The notes under the pieces are model-generated. The model saw nothing but the letters and a program-made list of their open reading frames with translations, ran no database searches and was not told where the DNA came from. Positions 30,401 through 34,907 of a stretch of 34,907 nt of DNA are shown piece after piece. Positions within the stretch are counted from its first letter, which is position 1, and each line of letters opens with the position of its first letter. The stretch spans positions 1 to 34,907 of the forward strand of contig JAPLLW010000028.1 of NCBI GenBank assembly GCA_026387355.1, written 5' to 3'. Origin of the DNA: Candidatus Omnitrophota bacterium (GTDB lineage: Bacteria > Omnitrophota > Gorgyraeia > Gygaellales > Profunditerraquicolaceae). The position numbers and the translations under genes are program-made.

Positions 30401-33400
30401 ATCCTTTAACATTTGCCGCAAATGAGAATGCTGTGGCGGTTGCGCATAACAAAAGCCGAATAGATAGCTTTGTTGATGGGCACAAGGATAGATATACAAA
30501 TTTTAATGTAGAAGAGCAGACGGTTCATCAATTATTTAAAAATGTCGATCAACTTAATGCATATTTGAAGGCAAATAAACAAGACCAAGCAAATATAGCA
30601 GCAACCAGGTTAAGGAATTATTTTGCTGAAGGTGAATTTACTCGGCCGGACGGCTTTAAGTTTACAGTTTGGGGAGGTACGTTAGATCACGGTCAGCCCA
30701 AGCTCTGGGTGAAAGGTGAAAACTTCAGCGTTGATCATCAACGCATCCCGACGCCAAAGACAGATAGTAATGGCCAAGTAACTAATAACACAAGCGTCGC
30801 GCGTGTTTCAGGCATAGTCGGCGACCAAGTTACTTTTGCTAAAGCGCTCTTTACCATGGCTACGCCAGTTGAAGGCGGAGTTGTAGATGGCAAGATAAGA
30901 GGATTTATCCAGGGATCTGTTTACAATGATTTGTCTAGAGCTGCCGGCGCAGATTGGTACGGAAACGTTTTACCTAAAGCAACCAGCAAGAATGGCCAAA
31001 TGGCAGATGTTAATGGTATTAATATAAGCGGAGAATATGTTTTGATTCCCAGGAATGCAGTAAAAGATATAATTTCTTATGATTATTATACGCTAGATCA
31101 AAACTTGCCAAGTTCGTTCGACCGCAGGAAGTTCGAATATAACCAATCATATTATTTTGCAGGGTCTGAAGAGGGGAGTATTTCCGGGAGAAATGATTAC
31201 AAGCTGGATGTTAAGCGGTTCCTGGGTCCGGGCATGGATGCCAATGGCGAACCCAATTTTATTAGAAGAACAGCTCAAGATGAAAATAAAAATATGGGTA
31301 GCATGGGTGAGGTTGTCAATGCATTTAAAGGAAAGGATTTAATTAATGCACAATTCTCGGAATTAGCCCAGGCACAAGGCTGGTATATGGATAAGTCCGG
31401 AGAGAAAGTATTTCGCTTTGGCCAGGTACTTGGCGAACAGGATGGAAAGCCTCTTCCGGTGAGCGTATTTGATTCATTTAAGATTAATACCCCGACCGGT
31501 TATCAGGTTCAGCAGATGAAAGATGGGAAACTAGTCGTGGTGCGATCAGATGATAAGGGCAATCCATTACCAGCTCAAGATAGCGCTAAGCCGATTATTT
31601 TAAAAGATAATCTCTCTATAGATGTAACAAAGGCGACTTATGATGATAAGCCTACATTCACATTAGCCAAGACGCTTATCTCTGAACAATATGATCCTGC
31701 CTCAAATAAATTTAATGCCGGCTTAGTATTAGAAGCAGGTAAATTAACTTATGGCAATGTAAAGGTTGCGGAATACGCCAATATTACCGCTGAACAATTA
31801 GATAGCAAGAAAATAACATTACCGGGCATGGGAGAATTTGATGTTAGCAAAGATGCTACTACGGGTAAGTATACTTTATCTAGAAATGGCGTTAAATTCG
31901 AAGCAGATTTTGTCGCGGGGAAAGATCAATTAAGAGTAGCCGGGTTTAATGTAGATGATAAAGGTCAGCCGGTTGGGCCGTTTGCTTTACCCATAAGCAG
32001 GCTTGTTACCCTTGATGATAAAGGCAAGCCAATTACCAGCCAGACAGTTTTTATTGGCGCAGGCGCAGATCAGAAAGAAAATACTATTACTTACTCATTA
32101 GTAAATGGCGGACTTATGCTTAATAATGACGCAGGCCGTTTAATCCGCCAGACAGCATTAGGTGATACAGGTTATTTTAACGCTAAGGTCGATGGTATTG
32201 AAACTAAAGCTAAGAGCTTATGGCGCTATGAACAATTAACTGATCAATCTAAGGGTGAGGCTGGCTGGGCTGTTCCTTCTAATAGAACTTATTTTAAAGA
32301 TAGCTTAGCTTTTAATGTTAGCCAGGATGGCAAAGACAGGGCTGTAGTTGCGCAGGATACCAGAATGTCTATGCAAGATGCCAAGGGTAATATCATTATG
32401 GATAAAGACGGCAGGCCTGCGAAGGATATGTTCCATTATTTAATCGAGGGCGTTTCATTTGCTAGGCCAGACAGAGCTAGCGGAACAAGCGGAGAGTCTT
32501 CTTCCTATGTGTTAGGTTACAACTTAGATAACAAAGATAAGGTCTTCCCCAACGCAGAAGGCATGCTTACTGCTAAAGAAGCGCTTATGCCGGTGCTTAT
32601 GGGCTTAGATAATCAGGGAGAACTTAGTTTTAATGTTGTTAGTTTAGCAAAAGGTTTAAGCTATAAATATGAATCCGCAGGAACAGCTACATACGGTAAT
32701 CTGAAATTAGATGGGGTTAATAAAGATATAACCGTTGATAATGGCAAGGTCGTGGTGCCTGATGGGCAGTATAAAGGCCGCGAGACAAGGGGAGATTTAA
32801 GGGTAGATGGAGAGTATAAGGTAAACGGCGAGAAGATAGATGTGGTAAGTCAGAGGTTTTATGATAAGGAAGGCAAGGAGCTTAACTTTTCTGGGTTAAG
32901 GAACCAGCAAGGTGATCTTGCCATTGATCAACATGGAAGGGTTTGGAATGTAAAGACAGGTAAAGAGGAGCGCGGAGAAGTAGCGGAAGCAGCTGTTTTA
33001 AGGCAGCTTACTGAGAACAAATCTTTTATCAAAGAGATGCAGGATATGCAAGCTAAGGTAAAAGGAGCTGAGGATGTCAAGATTACTGATCTTGCCAGCG
33101 CCCAGGCTTTTGCCAAGATGGTTCAAGAGGGCAAGATTGTTGAAGGCAACAAAGAAGCTATGATGGCACAGGCTGAAGAGCAAGCGAAGAAATTAGGCAT
33201 AAATTCACTTACGCTGGTATATTCACCAAAAGATAGCAGCCTGCTTGTATTTAAGGATAACGAATCTCAGCAGGCCTTTATTTACGATAAGGCAACAGGA
33301 AAGCTTATTCGAAGCCCGGATTATGATAAATTCCAACCGCTACCTGTTTCGAAAGATGGAAAGCTTGCTTATGATCGGGACACACTTGTACATAAATATT

Positions 33401-34542
33401 TAGGAGAATCCGGTTCCGATAAAAGAAATAATTCTTACACAAGCAATTTAGAAACTTTCAGAAAACAACATCCTGAATTTACTTTAGTGGAAGATCCTTC
33501 AAGAGAACGCTCACTTGATAAAAGTAATCGGAACTTTCCTTTTAAAGCTCAAAGCGCAACAGAACACTTCTATGATGTTTACTGGAGAGGTGCTAAGGTA
33601 GGACATATTCTTGCTGTTGAAAGTAAGTTTGCTGCAATGACTCCGGGAGAGAAAGATTTATCTGCATTGCTATATCGCAATCAACCACAGCGGGCTTGGC
33701 CTACAGAGACTACAGAAATAAAGAATCTCAAAATCCCTGTTACATCTCCGAATCTCGAACATGTTTTATTCTTTACTTTTTCCAATAGGGGAGGAGAATT
33801 ACGCCCCGATAGTTGGGATCTGATTAGGACCCCTCTCGGTAGCAGAGATAGATTGTCCGGAATTAGATTAGATTCTGATTTCTCTGGGGATTTTTCCCGC
33901 AGGTCATTTGTTGAGGCAGAACAAAATTCCAGAGTTGATTATGCACGGATGCTTACGGGCCTGGGTTATCCGACAAGAACCTTTCCTATTTTTAATAGGC
34001 TTGATTCGAGAACTGAATTTGCTAATGATATAATTAGCGGTCATACTGATTGGGGTGATGCCCAAGGGATTCTTGCTCATAATAAAGATAATACAGGCTT
34101 TAGACAAACAGTAAATAGAATCCTCTATACTCCGTCAGTAATTGTTATAAGAGCTCTAAATAGGTCTTCTGAAGAAAGGGCTGTGCAGACTAATGGAAGT
34201 ATAGTCTGGGAAGCTCTTACCGATGCCGCTTTTGTTGTTAGCGGCCCTGTTAGGGCAATATCTGGGACAGTGGAAGTTTTGCGTGTTGCAAGTACTACTG
34301 TTAAAGTTGTTGAGGCCGGTGTTACTGCTACGAAAATTGTTGAAGGTGGCGCTACAGCTGCAAAAGTTATTGAGGGTGGCGTTGTAGCTGTGAAGACATT
34401 CAGCGATCTGGGTACAGTAGGTAAGATTATTTATGTAGGAAATTCGGTAGTTAAGCCAGCGATGGTATATGGTTCGCTGTACGGTATTGCTGCCGAAAGG
34501 GTTATGACTAATGAAGAAAGAGCACAAGGTATGCTTCAATAG
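27409..34542 (+). CDS. Giant protein of unknown function (about 2,360 meaningful residues)
   Basis: The open frame is 2,377 codons, but codons before 27472 are a wrong-frame reading of repeat copy B, so no true start is seen and the N-terminus probably belongs to the 25954 gene. The protein is polar, Asn/Asp/Thr/Lys/Gly-rich, with few cysteines (one C-R-G-G-C pair near residue 142) and no obvious catalytic domain. Residues of about 1,500-2,000 contain many short repeats of the type D-D-K-G-x-P and N-G-K-V. The end is Ala/Val/Gly-rich with tandem V-V-E-A-G-V-T-A-T-K-like units. It fits the giant secreted or surface proteins reported from Omnitrophota, and the hydrophobic end recalls polymorphic-toxin spacers. 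Both comparisons are inference. Confidence 0.75.
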   Translation: MVQLELKMLMLELAILMLLTSQIFDNNATALALDPAYSNYALVTTFAPADPSVSLTTSYGNAAISEAEQALPGIEQIIANAGQYAYTEDIHAMTDTGAPASSMVRDMIARKWKDEATQTIQDVAKGTQWAVAASSSDKPDCRGGCNPRFNASVLEVTRGEVDNVVHLGNLKMILSSEDAQTFKTILSGYNPSLDPIIANTQALREMSVNKLQKGTPIGREVTLITPPDYQAAAGDKIGFRVGPNGMPGVFSVNGDSNARSVQVNDPVHYLYQTPGGDQRVISLQNLRVYNYNSDTLRAVSINPSSPEIINFSQRLDARNEPINVAEYNNSSGMAGAIYSRNGLAAASFNDNTVLKYDIPRSLFNASGQDLYASALGMGPLRGNDNKWVPSSTAYSQLAFVTEANQTFTHSIKDGKPSQGWNNFGALGTETKATSLETNWSKTWQVQPADNGQLTFGRTVESQKPGDWQFNATGMYTRFTNIGEGDNRHLSSTPLAPNIGIPKGETIAHLPFYNAPDGGLFLKPANTTDNVFAFNRVTNVPYQWNPSEFVRTEREAGRFIQQGEFNTFSKPEIIDSTRTTFVNSNNASVAAQAAPYSITGADLLSTMSATRVRENNIETNMVDLKSNRVDGPGIWNLQTVNLKGETINHAITNGFIWSTQDNRFTSNTINQEGFNFDAFKQYHNVIPLANEHYAVNLHGARIDNGSIIGPGKAQNYINGAVTLPQIVIDGYQGRNAIDVFADRAGRELRTEYKNVTVLREHDYIGQGLQQFERLGGRIDQTTTGFTPDLIKTTLSKTLPNLNLAVIDKFANEHYKNDHFNVSLDLTKPGFSIDPMSGGIRIITPETIEILRNGKVENEPVIMFLHSHLLNAPSDGKGKSIPNLGQGINLKWISNIDFGSGIDIAEGRIGMFITPQQGPVDKLDFSPTFSQDAVWQDWARAIPVAESQSVSVRESVEGKPEKIETRESIKFLEPIQITDTYGIGKKGNNAAPLRIFDPTNPLTFAANENAVAVAHNKSRIDSFVDGHKDRYTNFNVEEQTVHQLFKNVDQLNAYLKANKQDQANIAATRLRNYFAEGEFTRPDGFKFTVWGGTLDHGQPKLWVKGENFSVDHQRIPTPKTDSNGQVTNNTSVARVSGIVGDQVTFAKALFTMATPVEGGVVDGKIRGFIQGSVYNDLSRAAGADWYGNVLPKATSKNGQMADVNGINISGEYVLIPRNAVKDIISYDYYTLDQNLPSSFDRRKFEYNQSYYFAGSEEGSISGRNDYKLDVKRFLGPGMDANGEPNFIRRTAQDENKNMGSMGEVVNAFKGKDLINAQFSELAQAQGWYMDKSGEKVFRFGQVLGEQDGKPLPVSVFDSFKINTPTGYQVQQMKDGKLVVVRSDDKGNPLPAQDSAKPIILKDNLSIDVTKATYDDKPTFTLAKTLISEQYDPASNKFNAGLVLEAGKLTYGNVKVAEYANITAEQLDSKKITLPGMGEFDVSKDATTGKYTLSRNGVKFEADFVAGKDQLRVAGFNVDDKGQPVGPFALPISRLVTLDDKGKPITSQTVFIGAGADQKENTITYSLVNGGLMLNNDAGRLIRQTALGDTGYFNAKVDGIETKAKSLWRYEQLTDQSKGEAGWAVPSNRTYFKDSLAFNVSQDGKDRAVVAQDTRMSMQDAKGNIIMDKDGRPAKDMFHYLIEGVSFARPDRASGTSGESSSYVLGYNLDNKDKVFPNAEGMLTAKEALMPVLMGLDNQGELSFNVVSLAKGLSYKYESAGTATYGNLKLDGVNKDITVDNGKVVVPDGQYKGRETRGDLRVDGEYKVNGEKIDVVSQRFYDKEGKELNFSGLRNQQGDLAIDQHGRVWNVKTGKEERGEVAEAAVLRQLTENKSFIKEMQDMQAKVKGAEDVKITDLASAQAFAKMVQEGKIVEGNKEAMMAQAEEQAKKLGINSLTLVYSPKDSSLLVFKDNESQQAFIYDKATGKLIRSPDYDKFQPLPVSKDGKLAYDRDTLVHKYLGESGSDKRNNSYTSNLETFRKQHPEFTLVEDPSRERSLDKSNRNFPFKAQSATEHFYDVYWRGAKVGHILAVESKFAAMTPGEKDLSALLYRNQPQRAWPTETTEIKNLKIPVTSPNLEHVLFFTFSNRGGELRPDSWDLIRTPLGSRDRLSGIRLDSDFSGDFSRRSFVEAEQNSRVDYARMLTGLGYPTRTFPIFNRLDSRTEFANDIISGHTDWGDAQGILAHNKDNTGFRQTVNRILYTPSVIVIRALNRSSEERAVQTNGSIVWEALTDAAFVVSGPVRAISGTVEVLRVASTTVKVVEAGVTATKIVEGGATAAKVIEGGVVAVKTFSDLGTVGKIIYVGNSVVKPAMVYGSLYGIAAERVMTNEERAQGMLQ

Positions 34543-34907
34543 GCTCAAACCAGACGCAAGCCAAGGGAGAGATTTCGCCATTAACGGCGATTCATGAGAC
34601 TTTTACAAGTTGGGGTAATAAGTTTGTTTCTTCAACAGGCTATATAATTAACGATAAGGCTGGCGCAGAGCAAGCGAATCAAATTGCGCATGGCTTAGAA
34701 AGACAATCGCAGGCTAATTTTGCAACGACTACAGAATACCTTAACAACACTCCTTTTGGTACCTTAGCCGGTTCTGTCCCTCAATTTGTAAGCGGCGCTT
34801 TGGGGTTTGCCGGCGTGCCGCAGCAGATCCTTCATCATACAACAAAGTATTCTAGAGAGAATTATGAAAATGGAAGTAATCCAGTAAGCGCTATAGCTTT
34901 AGGTTCT
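34515..34907 (+). pseudogene. Frame-shifted continuation of the giant gene, cut by the window end
   Basis: After the giant ORF stops at 34542, frame 0 stays open from 34515 to the window end and reads like the same protein: S-I-G-S-N-Q-T-Q-A-K-G-E, then G-L-E-R-Q-S-Q-A-N-F and G-T-L-A-G-S-V-P-Q-F-V-S-G-A-L-G-F-A-G. No start codon or ribosome site begins this frame near the join. A one-base insertion or two-base loss between about 34515 and 34545 would restore one frame. Confidence 0.6.

Noticed and set aside
34156..34581. Minus-strand ORF of 141 codons
   Set aside because: It is a low-complexity shadow of the repeated A/V/G end of the giant gene.

Overview
The window looks like a chromosomal contig from an uncultured Gram-negative-type bacterium, most likely Candidatus Omnitrophota or a relative. 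This is an inference with no database support. It rests on a diverged tad (type IVc pilus) locus with a secretin, lipoproteins with lipoboxes, a very large secreted protein, and dispersed GGGGTCAGAATTATT palindromes with their own Y1 transposase.

Layout. 1-861: end of pyrD and all of pyrF, overlapping by ATGA. 1043-1126: tRNA-Leu(GAG). 4810-1198, minus strand: a tight operon of FIST sensor, histidine kinase and response regulator with a GGDEF-type domain. 4988-5062: tRNA-Glu(CTC). 5283-11448: tad assembly genes, namely a small membrane protein, a PpiC-type lipoprotein, CpaB, a secretin with an extra TonB-like C-terminus, a CpaE-CpaF fusion and a DUF192 protein. 11637-13706: an HTH/coiled-coil protein of unknown function with its own promoter. 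13744-21869: a second tad transcription unit. It starts with a promoter and an attenuator-like leader, then encodes about ten pilin-like proteins with Q-S-x-x-E-Y type N-termini (two or three too short for ordinary gene callers), a TadG-like protein, a periplasmic triple-repeat protein, and TadB and TadC. No prepilin peptidase is present. 21976-22506: lipoprotein. 22506-23437: a Y1 (RayT-like) transposase element bounded by half-palindromes. 23481 to the end: two genes for secreted proteins, each behind a promoter and a terminator-containing leader. The second leader is a well-matching c-di-GMP-I (GEMM) riboswitch followed by a terminator. It precedes a C39-peptidase-like protein and a giant ORF that runs, with frameshifts, off the end of the window.

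How the parts may work together. The GGDEF-type regulator suggests c-di-GMP signalling, although its GGDDF motif may be weak. The riboswitch gives a direct c-di-GMP input to the C39/giant-protein locus. The pilin operon and the 23649 gene have promoter-leader-terminator arrangements that share a short motif with each other, and one resembles a truncated GEMM core. The window may therefore be a surface-structure region under coordinated RNA-level control.

Two genes (4810 minus, 21976 plus) have a -10 box exactly seven bases before the ATG, which predicts leaderless mRNAs. The giant gene is interrupted by 141-bp perfect direct repeats that shift the frame, and again near 34,540. This is either real decay or variation, or an assembly fault.
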